Source of the DNA: Nocardia brasiliensis
Lineage (GTDB): Bacteria; Actinomycetota; Actinomycetes; Mycobacteriales; Mycobacteriaceae
Length of the DNA stretch: 64,000 nt
Direction: 5' to 3'
NCBI RefSeq assembly: GCF_011801125.1
Contig: NZ_CP046171.1
Span: forward strand, 7,440,001-7,504,000
A program made the translations under genes and the position numbers. The notes beneath the pieces are model-generated. The model worked only from the letters and a program-made list of their open reading frames with translations, did not search any database and had not been told where the DNA came from. Within the stretch, counting starts at the first letter, position 1. Every line of letters starts with the position of its first letter. Of the stretch, positions 15,970-26,906 are shown in pieces.

Positions 15970-18570
15970 TCAGGAGCTGGATTCGCCGCGCATGAGGGCA
16001 CCGAGGGATTCGCGGTCGGTGACGTCCATCTTGATGCAGGCGCGGTAGAGGTGGCCCTCGACGGTGCGGACGGAGACGGTGAGGCGGTCGGCGATCTGGC
16101 GGTTGGACAGGCCGGCGGCGACGAGGTTGGCGATCTCCCGCTCGCGGGCGGTGAGCGGAAGCGGTTGCGCGGCCTGGCGCAGCGCGGGGGTGCTCGCCCC
16201 GCCGCAGGCGGCCGCGAGCCGGTTCGCGGTGGCCGCGGATTCGAGCAGGCGGCGGCGATCGCCGGCGCGTTCGTGCGCCGAGGCGGCCTGCGCGGCGGCG
16301 TCGGCGGCCGAGAGCAGCGCCCCGATCTGTTCGAATTCCGCTGCGGCCGCGTCCAATCCGGGCCCATCGTGCGCGGCGAGCGCGACCGCGTGCCTGGCTT
16401 GCACCTGCACCAGCTCACCGTCCACCATCGCCGCCAGGTCCGCCAATCGGCCCGCGGCGGAGTGCTCGCCGAAGCGGGCCGCGGCATGCAGCGCCATCGC
16501 CTCGATGCCATGCTGGTTGGAGCGAGCCGCGGCATCGGCCGCGTTCATCGCGAGCCGGATGGCCGGGGTGACCGTGCCTTCGGCGGCCGCGTGCCAGGCC
16601 CGCGCGACTTCGAGCTGCGGCTCGTACACGGCGCTGTGCCTGCCGCCCCGCGCGGTGGCCTCGGCGATCGCCTCGGCCGCCTCCGCGGACCGCCCCAGCG
16701 CCGAATATGCCTCGGCGAGGCGGATTCTCGCCGGGAACATCCACGCGGCGGCACCCTCCGCGGCGAGCGCGGCCAAGGCCTGCTCCAGGTTCTCGATGCC
16801 GTCCGGGAAGTGGCCCTGCGCCACGTCGACGGTTCCTTGCAGGATCTTCGACATACCCCAGGCCAGGTACTGACCCGGCGCCGAGTAACCGAAATAGTCG
16901 GCGGCACAACGGCGTGCGGCATCGAGCCGGCCGGTCAGCACCAGCCCGAGTACCTCGGCATGGGTGGACATGAAGCGGTTGAGACCGTCGATCTCGCTCT
17001 CCACCTCGTGCCCGCGCGCCGCATACTGTTGCGCGGCTTCGCCCTTGCCCATCAGCGCCAAGGCCAGCCCGCCGCCGAAGGACGCCCACCAGATCGCCCA
17101 GGCCGGTGCGCCTTTGACGTTGATCGCTTTCTCCGCCTCGGCGATGGCGGTGTCGATCCGGTTCTCGTTGACCGCGCAGGCGGAGGCGAGCCCGTCGAGC
17201 AGCGCGACGTTCTTCGGATGCTTGGCCTTGCCACGCACCAGCGTGAGCACCTCGTCGGCGAGATCGGCATCGCCCATGGCCCACAACAGATTCGCCACCC
17301 GGGTGCTGCCCCAGCGGACCAGCTGCACCTCACTCAGCTCGTCGGGATCGAAGCTGGCCAGCGTGCGTTCGGCCTCGATCCGGTGCCCCTGCCACAGCAG
17401 CGCCCTGGCGAGCAGATCCGCGGACTCGACCCCGCCGCGCCGTTCCACCGCGGCCCTGGCGAAGCGCTCGCCGAGCGGCAGGTTGGCCAGCCCGATGGCG
17501 TCGGCGGCGGCCGCCTCGAACAGCTCGAGATCGGCGGATTTGTCACTGTCCAAAGCCAATTCGGCCAACCGGATGCGGTCGGCGGCGGAGTTGATCGGGC
17601 GCTCTTTCAGCGAGGAGTACAGCCGCCCGCGCAGGCGCCTGGCCGAGGCGATGCCGAGCCTGCGCCGGATCACCTCGCCGAACAGCGGATGGTTGTAGCG
17701 CACGATCAGCTGGTGCGAATTCTGCACGACCCGGATCACACCGCGGGTTTCGGCGGACTCCACCGCCTCCTCGCCCGCCAGCTCGGAGAGCACGTCGAGG
17801 TCGATCGGCTCGCAGAAGGTGAGCAGTTCCAGCACGTGCAGCACGTCGTCGGGGAGTTGCTCGACCCGATCTTCCAGCAGCGCGGCCAGTTCCGAGGTGA
17901 CCGCGGCCCGGCCGCGCAGCTGCCAGACGCCGTTCACCTGACGCAGCGAGCCCGCCTCGAGCGCGCCCTCGACCAAATGCCTGAGGAACAGGGCGTTTCC
18001 GCCGGAGGACTCCCACATCAGGTTGGCGGTGAAGCCTTCCAGCTGCCCGCCGAGCATCGACTCGACCAGATCCACGCTCTGGCGCTGAGTGAACGGGTTC
18101 AGGTCGATGCGTAGTAGGTGGCCGTCTTTCCACAGCGAGGTCACCGCGTCGGGCACCGGCACCCCGCTGCGCACCGTGGCCACGATGTGGGCGGCCTTGT
18201 CGATGGCCAGTTGCAGCAGCAGGGTCGCCGAGAGCTGGTCGAGCAGATGGGCGTCGTCGACGCCGATGATGGTGTGCCCGTCCGCGAGCAGCGCCTCACG
18301 CGCCGCGGACATGAACGTCACCGGATCGTGCGCCGTATAAACGCCGACCATGTGCGCGAACACCCCCAGCGGGATGCTGCGCGCCGATTCGGTGCCCGCG
18401 ACCCAGCGGATATTGCCGCCGACGGCGGCGGTCGCCTGCCTGGCCAGCGTGGTTTTCCCGACGCCGGCATCGCCGGTGAGGACCGCGCCGACGTGCGCCC
18501 TGCCGGTGAGGGCCGCGCGGATCGCCTCGAACTCGGTCTCGCGCTCGATCATCGGCCAGTTCCGAGCCAT
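15970..18570 (-). CDS. Large ATP-binding LuxR family (LAL-type) transcriptional regulator
   Basis: An 866-residue regulator: N-terminal AAA/NACHT-like ATPase with Walker A GDAGVGKTT (33-41) and a Walker-B-like IIGVDDAHLL near 98-107, a long alpha-helical TPR-like middle (about 300-780), and a C-terminal LuxR helix-turn-helix (LTAREREIANLVAAGLSNRQ, then VSVRTVEGHLYRACIKM, about 805-860). LAL regulators are usually activators of secondary metabolism or catabolism with ligand- and ATP-dependent switching. Neighbours (decayed hydrolase, purA) give no hint of target. It is the only large pathway-type regulator here and has no cluster with it. Confidence 0.9.
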   Translation of the reverse strand: MARNWPMIERETEFEAIRAALTGRAHVGAVLTGDAGVGKTTLARQATAAVGGNIRWVAGTESARSIPLGVFAHMVGVYTAHDPVTFMSAAREALLADGHTIIGVDDAHLLDQLSATLLLQLAIDKAAHIVATVRSGVPVPDAVTSLWKDGHLLRIDLNPFTQRQSVDLVESMLGGQLEGFTANLMWESSGGNALFLRHLVEGALEAGSLRQVNGVWQLRGRAAVTSELAALLEDRVEQLPDDVLHVLELLTFCEPIDLDVLSELAGEEAVESAETRGVIRVVQNSHQLIVRYNHPLFGEVIRRRLGIASARRLRGRLYSSLKERPINSAADRIRLAELALDSDKSADLELFEAAAADAIGLANLPLGERFARAAVERRGGVESADLLARALLWQGHRIEAERTLASFDPDELSEVQLVRWGSTRVANLLWAMGDADLADEVLTLVRGKAKHPKNVALLDGLASACAVNENRIDTAIAEAEKAINVKGAPAWAIWWASFGGGLALALMGKGEAAQQYAARGHEVESEIDGLNRFMSTHAEVLGLVLTGRLDAARRCAADYFGYSAPGQYLAWGMSKILQGTVDVAQGHFPDGIENLEQALAALAAEGAAAWMFPARIRLAEAYSALGRSAEAAEAIAEATARGGRHSAVYEPQLEVARAWHAAAEGTVTPAIRLAMNAADAAARSNQHGIEAMALHAAARFGEHSAAGRLADLAAMVDGELVQVQARHAVALAAHDGPGLDAAAAEFEQIGALLSAADAAAQAASAHERAGDRRRLLESAATANRLAAACGGASTPALRQAAQPLPLTAREREIANLVAAGLSNRQIADRLTVSVRTVEGHLYRACIKMDVTDRESLGALMRGESSS

Positions 18571-18746
18571 AGCTCTTACTGTAGTTGCCCGAGGTTCATG
18601 ATCGAAGCCATCCAGCCGCCCCGCACGTAGACACCATGGTGCACTCGACCCCGGCTGACCATTCGACGGCCGCTGTGCGCACCCTTCACCAAACCCCGTG
18701 CACGACCACTGTTTAGACCACTACGCCGCACCGCGGCAGGGTCCGC

Positions 18747-20123
<1,377 letters not shown>

Positions 20124-20298
20124 CTACCTGCCGTATCGAGGCGGTGGCCGGGAGCACAGTCTAGTCGACGCGTCGTCAGCGGCGTCGGACCGGATCTCGT
20201 CGTAGGCTCGACAACCGTGTGGCCGTGGCCGGGCAGGGCTAAGGTTGCACCCGTTGGTCCGACGACGTCGGCTCGAACCGAGGAGGGTGTACGGCAGT

Positions 20299-20958
20299 TT
20301 GAGTACCCACGTTCTCCGTTGCGACGGCGCACCGGTACCTATCGCCCTCGCGGCGCTGCCGACCAGTTCGACGGCCGCCATCCCGGATACCGCAGAGATC
20401 GACGAATTGCTTCCGGTCCTCGCCGCCGACAGCCTCCCCCGGCTGATCGTGCTCGGCGACGACGCCGCGCTGGCCGCGGTGCTGACCCACCTGATGCGCA
20501 CCGAGCGGCTGCACGTCGAGATCGGCTACGTGCCGGTCGAGAAGACCTACGGCTCGCGGGTCTACCAGACCGGCACCGGCAACGCCGCCGCCAAGCGGGC
20601 CATCGAGGGCCGCGCCGTCGAGGTGCCGCTGATCCGCGACGACACCGGCACGGTGCTGATCGGTCGCGCCAAGATCACCGGGCCCGCCGACGGAAAGCTC
20701 GAGGGCGAGGCCTACGTGGACGACTTCCAGCTGTTCTCCGGCAAGGTCACCGCCATGCTGGTGTCGCCGACACTGCACCAGCCCGGTGTCCGGGCGACGG
20801 TGCGCAAGGGCATCCGCAAGCGCCGCTGGGCCGAGGGCCGCGCCGCCCAGCTCGGCACCCCCGGCGCGGTGGTGACCAGGGACGATATCCGCAGCGACCG
20901 CACGGTGCCCAGGTCCAGTTTCTATCGGCACCACGAGCCTTGGCTGCTGGTCCGATGA
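20299..20958 (+). CDS. Conserved protein with diacylglycerol kinase-like fold (Rv0358-like)
   Basis: About 219 residues. The N-terminal half has a nucleotide-kinase-like look (LPRLIVLGDDAALAAVLTHLMR near 48-69, reminiscent of the DAGK/NAD-kinase GGDGT region but without that motif) and the second half (DGKLEGEAYVDDFQLFSGKV) resembles the C-terminal barrel of lipid kinases. Catalytic activity is doubtful. The TTG at 20299 follows AGGAGGG at 20281-20287 by 11 nt; a GTG at 20287 lies too near the site. Its stop overlaps the M50 protease start by 4 bp, so the two are translationally coupled. Confidence 0.7.
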   Translation: MSTHVLRCDGAPVPIALAALPTSSTAAIPDTAEIDELLPVLAADSLPRLIVLGDDAALAAVLTHLMRTERLHVEIGYVPVEKTYGSRVYQTGTGNAAAKRAIEGRAVEVPLIRDDTGTVLIGRAKITGPADGKLEGEAYVDDFQLFSGKVTAMLVSPTLHQPGVRATVRKGIRKRRWAEGRAAQLGTPGAVVTRDDIRSDRTVPRSSFYRHHEPWLLVR

Positions 20959-21737
20959 CGTCCGCGTTCTTCGCCGAAAAGCGTTCGCGCGCGGTGCGCC
21001 CGAGCCCGATCTTTCTGCTCGTCGTCGCCGTCACGATCGGTGGCGGCGTGCTGGCCTGGGATGCCCCGCTGAACTCGACCCGCGCCAAGGCCGGGGTGTT
21101 CGTACTCGTCGTGTTCGGCTGGGTGATCACGCTGTGCCTGCACGAATTCGCGCACGCGTTCACGGCGTGGCGCGCCGGTGACCGCGAGGTCGAGCTGCGC
21201 GGCTATCTCACGTTGAACCCGCTGAAGTACAGCCATCCGCTGCTGTCGATCGTGCTGCCGATGGTGTTCATCGCGCTGGGCGGCATCGGGCTGCCCGGCG
21301 GCGCGGTCTATGTCCACACGCACAATTTCGCGCCGCGCACGCAGCGGCTGATCAGCGGCGCCGGGCCCGCGGTGAACGCGGTGTGCGCGGTGGTGCTGCT
21401 GGCGGTGGTGCAGTTGTTCGGCAGTGCCGCTTCACATCCCGCGCTGTGGTTCGGGCTGAGCTTTCTCGCGTTCCTGCAGATCACCGCGACCCTGCTGAAT
21501 CTCGTTCCACTGCCGGGCCTGGACGGCTACGGCATACTCGAACCGTCGCTGAGCTACCAGACGCGTCGCTCGCTCGACCAGTTCAAGCCGTTCGGCATGT
21601 TGATCCTGTTCGCGCTGCTGTTCACGCCCGCGATCAACGGGATCTTCTTCGACGCGGTGTACGCGCTGTTCGAGGTGTCGGGGGTGCCCGCCGACTGGTC
21701 GCGCTACGGCAGCTATCTGACCCGCTTCTGGACTTAG
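20955..21737 (+). CDS. Site-2 protease family M50 membrane metalloprotease
   Basis: A 260-residue polytopic membrane protein. The zinc motif HEFAH is at residues 63-67 within the second hydrophobic segment, and the second M50 motif NLVPLPGLDGYGIL (Asn and Asp ligand region) comes near 190. It has five or six membrane segments and no PDZ domain, so it is a group of short S2P-like peptidases. Substrates are unknown; related proteases cut membrane-bound regulators. From memory the DAGK-like/M50 pair flanking purA occurs in mycobacteria (Rv0358-Rv0359). The start ATG overlaps the previous TGA. Confidence 0.85.
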   Translation: MTSAFFAEKRSRAVRPSPIFLLVVAVTIGGGVLAWDAPLNSTRAKAGVFVLVVFGWVITLCLHEFAHAFTAWRAGDREVELRGYLTLNPLKYSHPLLSIVLPMVFIALGGIGLPGGAVYVHTHNFAPRTQRLISGAGPAVNAVCAVVLLAVVQLFGSAASHPALWFGLSFLAFLQITATLLNLVPLPGLDGYGILEPSLSYQTRRSLDQFKPFGMLILFALLFTPAINGIFFDAVYALFEVSGVPADWSRYGSYLTRFWT

Positions 21738-21850
21738 CGCAGGTTGCGGTGAGCACACCGGGCCGAATCGAGTAACCACCGCCGGGCGTCGCCGATTCGC
21801 GCTGCGTCCCGCGCCGCCGCGAGTATCGGCGAATAGTGCCCGCACACAGG

Positions 21851-21890
21851 GCCGTCCGGCCGGACCTCCCCTGACCGGACGGCTCTGCTC
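21851..21890. terminator. Hairpin terminator after the M50 protease gene
   Basis: GCCGTCCGG (21851-21859) pairs with CCGGACGGC (21875-21883), followed by TCTGCTCTT. It lies in the 402-bp gap (21738-22139) between convergent genes; I see nothing else definite in that gap. Confidence 0.6.
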
Positions 21891-22139
21891 TTCGCAGCGG
21901 GCGAATCCACCCCGACCCGTCCGGCCACCACACCCCTTGGCCGGCGGGGTGGTTCGCTGATGTGCGAAGTACGTGACCGCTACACCCCTCGCCTCGTTGC
22001 GGTCTGATGATCAAGGTAGCGCGCGCGATACGCCGGAACACGAGTAGCGCACTACCCAAAGTTCATCATCTGGCACCCGCACCGCCGCCGACGGAGCACT
22101 CGCACGCCCCGACTGCTACGCGCTCGACCGGGTTGCTGC

Positions 22140-23294
22140 TCAATCCTCGGGCGCGATCCACGGTTTGGGCACGGTCGGCGGAAGCAGCGCCATCGCCGAA
22201 ATGCGTTTCATACCGCATACCTGCATCAGGTCGACCACGATCGAGCGCACCTGTGCGAACACGACGTGCGCCGAAAGACCGGCACCCTCAACGAGTTCCG
22301 GGCGCGCCCCCTTGGCGACGGTGCGCAGCACGCGCGCGCCCTCGGCCTGATCCGGCTGCTCACCCGGATCGGCGAGCATCATCCGGCGCACCACATCGAC
22401 TGCCTGGCCGAGCCTTTCGACCTCGTCGATCAGGCGGGGATCGAGGATCTCGTCGTCCTGGACCAGCGTCAGCGAGCGGCGCAGCAGCACCCTGGTGTTG
22501 CGCACCGCGTTGTCGAGCGGGTCGGCGGTGGCCTTGATGCGTTCGAGGCGGGCGCGAGAGTTCCAGTACAGCGGGGAGATTCGGCTGATCTCCCTGCCGC
22601 CCTCCAGGATCGCGCGCAACGAGTCGATCTGCGGCTGCGTCGCGCGAACCGCGGCGAGCGCCGCGCGCAGCTTCTCCGGATCCTGCTCCAGCAGCCCGTC
22701 GCCGCACTCGGTGAGCGATTTGCCCATCACGCCAAGGATTTCCGCGGCCTTGTCGCGGGCGCGGCGCACCGGATGCAGCGGAATCGAGGCCACCACAACC
22801 ACTCCCACCAGACCGCCGACCAGCGCGTCGATCATCCGGGAGAAGCCGCCGCCCGCCGACGGCGGCAGCAGGGTCGCGACCAGCACCGCGGAACCGGCCG
22901 CCTGCATGGTGATGATCGAACCGCCGTCCAGGAACACCGCCGCCGCCATGGCGACCGCGACCACCAGCGCGATCTGCCACACTCCGGTGCCCGCGTTGGT
23001 GATGAACAGGTCACCGATGCCGATACCGACCGCGACACCGACCACCAGTTCCACCGACCGGCGCAGCCTGGCACCGAAGGAGATGCCGATCGACACCACT
23101 GCCGCGGTCGGGGCGAAGAACGGTTGCGGATGGCCGACGATCTCGCGCGCGATGAACCAGGCCAGCGCCGCGCCGACGGCGCACTGCACGATCGGCAGCG
23201 CCGACAGCCGCAGCCGCGCCCAGGAGGCGCGCAGCCGATCCATCGTGCTGGTGCGCGCGATATCGACGCGCGGCTTGAATTCGAGCAGGGACAA
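22140..23294 (-). CDS. FUSC family (aromatic acid exporter-like) membrane protein
   Basis: About 384 residues: an N-terminal half with six hydrophobic segments (from LPIVQCAVGAALAWFIA to [16 protein letters not shown]) and a C-terminal cytosolic helical half rich in Arg/Glu (HPVRRARDKAAEIL onward). This is the architecture of FUSC/AaeB-type exporters, which extrude small aromatic or lipophilic acids. The TTG start at 23294 overlaps the region of the preceding stop and keeps the FKPRVDIARTS segment; an ATG at 23243 is the alternative. It is the second gene of an operon with the DUF3151 gene. Confidence 0.75.
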   Translation of the reverse strand: MSLLEFKPRVDIARTSTMDRLRASWARLRLSALPIVQCAVGAALAWFIAREIVGHPQPFFAPTAAVVSIGISFGARLRRSVELVVGVAVGIGIGDLFITNAGTGVWQIALVVAVAMAAAVFLDGGSIITMQAAGSAVLVATLLPPSAGGGFSRMIDALVGGLVGVVVVASIPLHPVRRARDKAAEILGVMGKSLTECGDGLLEQDPEKLRAALAAVRATQPQIDSLRAILEGGREISRISPLYWNSRARLERIKATADPLDNAVRNTRVLLRRSLTLVQDDEILDPRLIDEVERLGQAVDVVRRMMLADPGEQPDQAEGARVLRTVAKGARPELVEGAGLSAHVVFAQVRSIVVDLMQVCGMKRISAMALLPPTVPKPWIAPED

Positions 23295-23295
23295 C

Positions 23296-23739
23296 TCAGT
23301 CCAGGCCCAGCTCAGCCGCCGCGCGGGGATCGCAGTCTTCGAGCAGGTCCAGGCAGCGCGCGTACTCCTCGGTCTCGCCGACCACCTTGGCCGCGCGGGC
23401 CAGCGCGCCGACGCTGCGCAGGAAACCCCGGTTGGGTTCGTGGCTCCACGGCACCGGGCCGAAGCCCTTCCAGCCATTGCGCCGCAACAGGTCGAGGCCG
23501 CGGTGATAGCCGGTGCGGGCGAACGCGTAGGCGGCGACGATGTCATGGTTGATCGGCTCCGCAGCGGCTTCGCCCCTGGTGAGCGCGGCCTCGGCCAGAT
23601 AGGCCCAGGCGATCGATGCCGCCGGATGGTCGGCGGCGACACGCACCGGATCGGTGCCGTCGAGCAACGCGTCTTCGGCGTCGGAGATTTCGGGGAGGAG
23701 TACCGGTTGCGGGCCTAGCAGATCACCGAACGAGGTCAT
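23296..23739 (-). CDS. DUF3151 family protein (Rv0360c-like)
   Basis: A 147-residue soluble protein starting MTSFGDLLGPQPVLLP, with DHPAASIAWAYLAEAAL, YAFARTGYHRGLDLLRRNGWKG and HEPNRGFLRSVGALARAA. These blocks define DUF3151, a conserved actinobacterial family of unknown role with a TPR-like helical look. The ATG at 23739 gives the family's usual length; another ATG nine bases upstream is possible. It immediately precedes the FUSC exporter gene and is divergent from the large disordered protein. Confidence 0.85.
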   Translation of the reverse strand: MTSFGDLLGPQPVLLPEISDAEDALLDGTDPVRVAADHPAASIAWAYLAEAALTRGEAAAEPINHDIVAAYAFARTGYHRGLDLLRRNGWKGFGPVPWSHEPNRGFLRSVGALARAAKVVGETEEYARCLDLLEDCDPRAAAELGLD

Positions 23740-23892
23740 GGGCTTCATTGTGCACCGATGCGGCATTTGCCGGTTACGCGTGCCTGCACATTCCCGGGTC
23801 GCCGTGCGGGGTCTGAAGTCGGCCTTCGTCGGACCCTGGCCGTTAAGCTGGCCGTCGAGTTCAAGATGTTCCGCCTGACCGAGGGGTAGTGC

Positions 23893-26667
23893 GTGTCCGA
23901 CCCGAACGACAACAAGAACCCGGCGCGGGAAAGCGCCGACCCGGCAACCCCGGCCGGAACCGACGCACGCCCCGGCGCCGAGGCGACCGGCAACTCGAGC
24001 GCGAACAGCGGCGATCGCCCGGCCGATCCCGGCGCCACCCGCCCGATCCCGGCCGCGAGCGGCGGCAGCACGAACTCCCCCACACAGCCAGGCGGAACCG
24101 GACCGCAGCAGCCCGGCCCGCCCGCCGCAGGCACCGGCGCACCGAATTCCGCCGCGCGAGGCGCCGCGGGACCGAGTGGTTCGACCACCGGCGCGGGCGG
24201 GTCGTCCGCCGCGCCCGGCGCGCCGACGATCAGCACGCCGGGCGCGGCAGGCACCGGCGGATCCCCGGCCCCCGGAGTCAGCACACCGTCGGGCACGGAC
24301 GCCAAGGCCCGCACCGATGCGCGCAGCGGGTCGACCCCGCAACCACCAGCGAGTTCCGGCACACCCGGCGGCGCTACCGCGCCCGGTGGAGCGAACGCCA
24401 CGGGAACGCCACAGAGCAACACGCCCACCCCGACCGATAGCGGTACCGCCGAGACCGAGGTGATCGCCCGCCAAACCAGGCCCGCCGCGAACTCGGCATC
24501 GACCGCCCAGTCGGCCAACCCGGCGGAAATCCCTGACTCCGCCCAAGCACCAGACGCCGAAACGGTCGCGCTGAAGCGTCGGCCGGGCTCCGACCCGGCC
24601 ACTGGAACACCCGCCCCGACACCGGCCAGCGGCCCGCGCGGTCCGGAAAACGCAGTGGGGCAGCCAGATACGCCCGCTGCCCAGCAGCCCGGCGCGACCG
24701 CCGCACACGCCGGCACACCTGGCACCCCGACCAGCCCCGGCGCCGCCGAAGGCGCTGCCAAGCGACCCGGCGGCACCCCAAGCGCACCAACCCAAACCGG
24801 TGCGCCCGGCACACCGCACCCCGGCGGCGCCGTTCGTCCTGGCGGCACCGCAAGCGCGACAACGCAAACCGGTGGACCAGGCGCGGCACCGCAAGCCGGT
24901 GCGCCCGACCGAACAGGCGGCGTCGAAAGCGCTCCGGCGCAATCCGGCGGCGCAGCAGGCGCGGCGACGCAGCCCGGCGGCACCACGGGTACGGCAGGCC
25001 AGGCCACTCGGTCTCAGCCGGGCCAGCCCCGGGATGCGAAAGACACGGGGGAGCAGGCGGGTACGCCAGACGCGACTTCGCAGGCCAGCGGTGCGGCGGC
25101 AGGCGCGGCAGGCGCAGGGGCGGAGCTCACTGTTCCGGGTGCGCCGATCCAAACTGGGCAGCCCGGTGACGCGAAAGGTGCGGCAGCACAGGCGGGTGGG
25201 GCTGCCGCGGGGGCGCAAGACAGCGGCGCGGGAGCCGGGCGACCCGGCGAGACCGCGGATGCCGCAGTACCCGGTGCGGCAACATCGGCACAGGCCGGGA
25301 ACGCCAAAGAGGCGGCGACGCAAGCAGATGAGTCCGGTGCGGGGGCGCAGGGCGGCGAGGGGGCTGCGCGACCCGGCGGGGACGGGGAAGCCGCGGCGCA
25401 GGGCGGTGCCACGACAGCGGCGGCGCAGTCCGGTCCGGCCGGGGATGCCAAAGGTGCGGCGGCCGGTAGCGTTTCGCAGGCCGCGGCCGGGCAGCCCGGC
25501 AGCGCCTCCGGGGCCGAGGCGGCGACCGAGGCGATTCGGCAGGGCGACCAGGCGACCCCGGAGGGCGGGGCTCGGCCCAAGCGCAGCCCCTGGTTCGGCG
25601 GTGCGGCGGCCGGGGCGAAAGCCGCTGCGGCACCGGGCACTCCGGCCACACCGAGCACTCCGGACCAGCGGTCCGCGGCCTCGGATGACGCGCCGACCAC
25701 CGTGATGCGAGTGCAGCAGCCCGCCGGTGCGCCGGAGGACGAGACCGTCAAGATGCAGACGGCCGCCACCGAGACTCCCGCGGACGGCGGACAGAATCCG
25801 CCCGCGTCCGAGGACGTGACGGTGGCCATGCCGGTGATCACACCGGAGGACGCGCAGACCGTCGCGCTGCCGGTCCAGCGGCCCGACGCGCCGAAGCAGG
25901 CGGGCACCGACCGGGTGGCGCCGGGTCAGGGCCGGGTGCCGATCACCAAGCCGCCGAACACCCCGCGTCCGGCGTCCGGACCGAAACAGCCAGGACCGCA
26001 AGGGCCTTCGGCACCGCCGCAGGGCGGCCCGGCACCGGTCGAGGACGCGCGGCAGGCGCCGCCGAGGCCGGGTTCGGCTCCCTCGCCCGCGGATATCCAG
26101 CCCACCACGCCCGCGCAGTCGCTGGCCGGGCCGCGCCCACCGCAACCGCGGCCGATCGCGCAACCACAGCGGATCACCCCCGCCGCCGCGCAGGCGCCCG
26201 CCGCACCGGAGACACCGGCCACGGGTCGCTCCAAGCGCTGGCTGCTCGCGGTAGCAGGCGCCGCCGTGCTGGTGGTCGTTTTGATCGGCGTGGCTGTGGT
26301 TTTGGTCACGGGCGCGGGCGGCAATTCGCCGGAGGAGAAGGTGCGCGCCGCCATCACCGATTACACGCGGGCGTTGAAAAAGGGTGATCTGAACGCACTG
26401 CGCAGCACGACGTGTGGCCCACTGCACGACTTTTACCAGGGCATTCCCGCGGATCAGTTCGCCGGCGTGCACCAATTGTCGATGGATCGGCGCAACATTC
26501 CGGTGATCGACGGCATCGACGCCATCCGGATCACCGACAAGACCGCGATCGCGCAGGCGACGGTCTATACCGAGGCCGATCCGGCCAAACGCTCGGCACG
26601 CACCTTCGATCTACAGGAGACCGACGACGGCTGGAAGGTCTGCGATCCGCCGACGAGCCCGCAGTAG
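23893..26667 (+). CDS. Large disordered Ala/Gly/Pro-rich single-pass membrane protein (Rv0361-like C-terminus)
   Basis: A 924-residue protein. Residues 1 to about 780 are low-complexity (Gly, Ala, Pro, Thr, Gln; many PGG/QPG/TPG-type repeats) and should be cytosolic and disordered. One transmembrane helix lies at about 782-806 (WLLAVAGAAVLVVVLIGVAVV), then a roughly 115-residue outer domain with two Cys (TTCGPLHDF and WKVCDPP), resembling the NTF2-like domain of Rv0361. Several acidic-Thr-Val motifs occur (DAETVALKR near 221, then DAPTTVM, EDETVKM, EDVTVAM and DAQTVAL between 596 and 655), reminiscent of Ser/Thr kinase sites read by FHA domains. From memory the M. tuberculosis homologue has only about 275 residues, so the disordered part is strongly expanded. 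GTG start. Confidence 0.85.
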   Translation: MSDPNDNKNPARESADPATPAGTDARPGAEATGNSSANSGDRPADPGATRPIPAASGGSTNSPTQPGGTGPQQPGPPAAGTGAPNSAARGAAGPSGSTTGAGGSSAAPGAPTISTPGAAGTGGSPAPGVSTPSGTDAKARTDARSGSTPQPPASSGTPGGATAPGGANATGTPQSNTPTPTDSGTAETEVIARQTRPAANSASTAQSANPAEIPDSAQAPDAETVALKRRPGSDPATGTPAPTPASGPRGPENAVGQPDTPAAQQPGATAAHAGTPGTPTSPGAAEGAAKRPGGTPSAPTQTGAPGTPHPGGAVRPGGTASATTQTGGPGAAPQAGAPDRTGGVESAPAQSGGAAGAATQPGGTTGTAGQATRSQPGQPRDAKDTGEQAGTPDATSQASGAAAGAAGAGAELTVPGAPIQTGQPGDAKGAAAQAGGAAAGAQDSGAGAGRPGETADAAVPGAATSAQAGNAKEAATQADESGAGAQGGEGAARPGGDGEAAAQGGATTAAAQSGPAGDAKGAAAGSVSQAAAGQPGSASGAEAATEAIRQGDQATPEGGARPKRSPWFGGAAAGAKAAAAPGTPATPSTPDQRSAASDDAPTTVMRVQQPAGAPEDETVKMQTAATETPADGGQNPPASEDVTVAMPVITPEDAQTVALPVQRPDAPKQAGTDRVAPGQGRVPITKPPNTPRPASGPKQPGPQGPSAPPQGGPAPVEDARQAPPRPGSAPSPADIQPTTPAQSLAGPRPPQPRPIAQPQRITPAAAQAPAAPETPATGRSKRWLLAVAGAAVLVVVLIGVAVVLVTGAGGNSPEEKVRAAITDYTRALKKGDLNALRSTTCGPLHDFYQGIPADQFAGVHQLSMDRRNIPVIDGIDAIRITDKTAIAQATVYTEADPAKRSARTFDLQETDDGWKVCDPPTSPQ

Positions 26668-26699
26668 CGGCGCCCCGGCAGCCGCCGCGCGTTCGTCCG

Positions 26700-26736
26700 G
26701 CGTCTCGGTTGTTCGTCACACGGGCAACCGAGGCGC
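26700..26736. terminator. Hairpin terminator after the disordered-protein gene
   Basis: GCGTCTCGGTTG (26700-26711) pairs with CAACCGAGGCGC (26725-26736), one G-T wobble, 13-nt loop. It lies 32 bp after the stop codon. No U-tract. Confidence 0.6.
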
Positions 26737-26906
26737 CGAAGTCGTTCATAGCCATAGCGAATCACTCTTCGGCCGTGATGCACAGCGAGGACCCGCGACG
26801 CAAATGAAGAACCGGCGAAATCGATAGCAATTTTGTATCGGCCGACGGTAGCGCTGCTCACACACAGCTGGTCAAGGGTCCGCTTCATTAGTAGCGTGGC
26901 CGCATC

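Noticed and set aside
16051..18114. 687-codon plus-strand frame opposite the LuxR regulator
   Set aside because: Antisense shadow of a well-supported 866-residue regulator; composition unlike a protein.
23745..26475. Very long minus-strand frames opposite the disordered protein
   Set aside because: Gly/Arg- and Ala/Pro-rich low-complexity shadows created by repetitive GC-rich codons; the plus-strand frame has a GTG start, a membrane helix and a known C-terminal domain.
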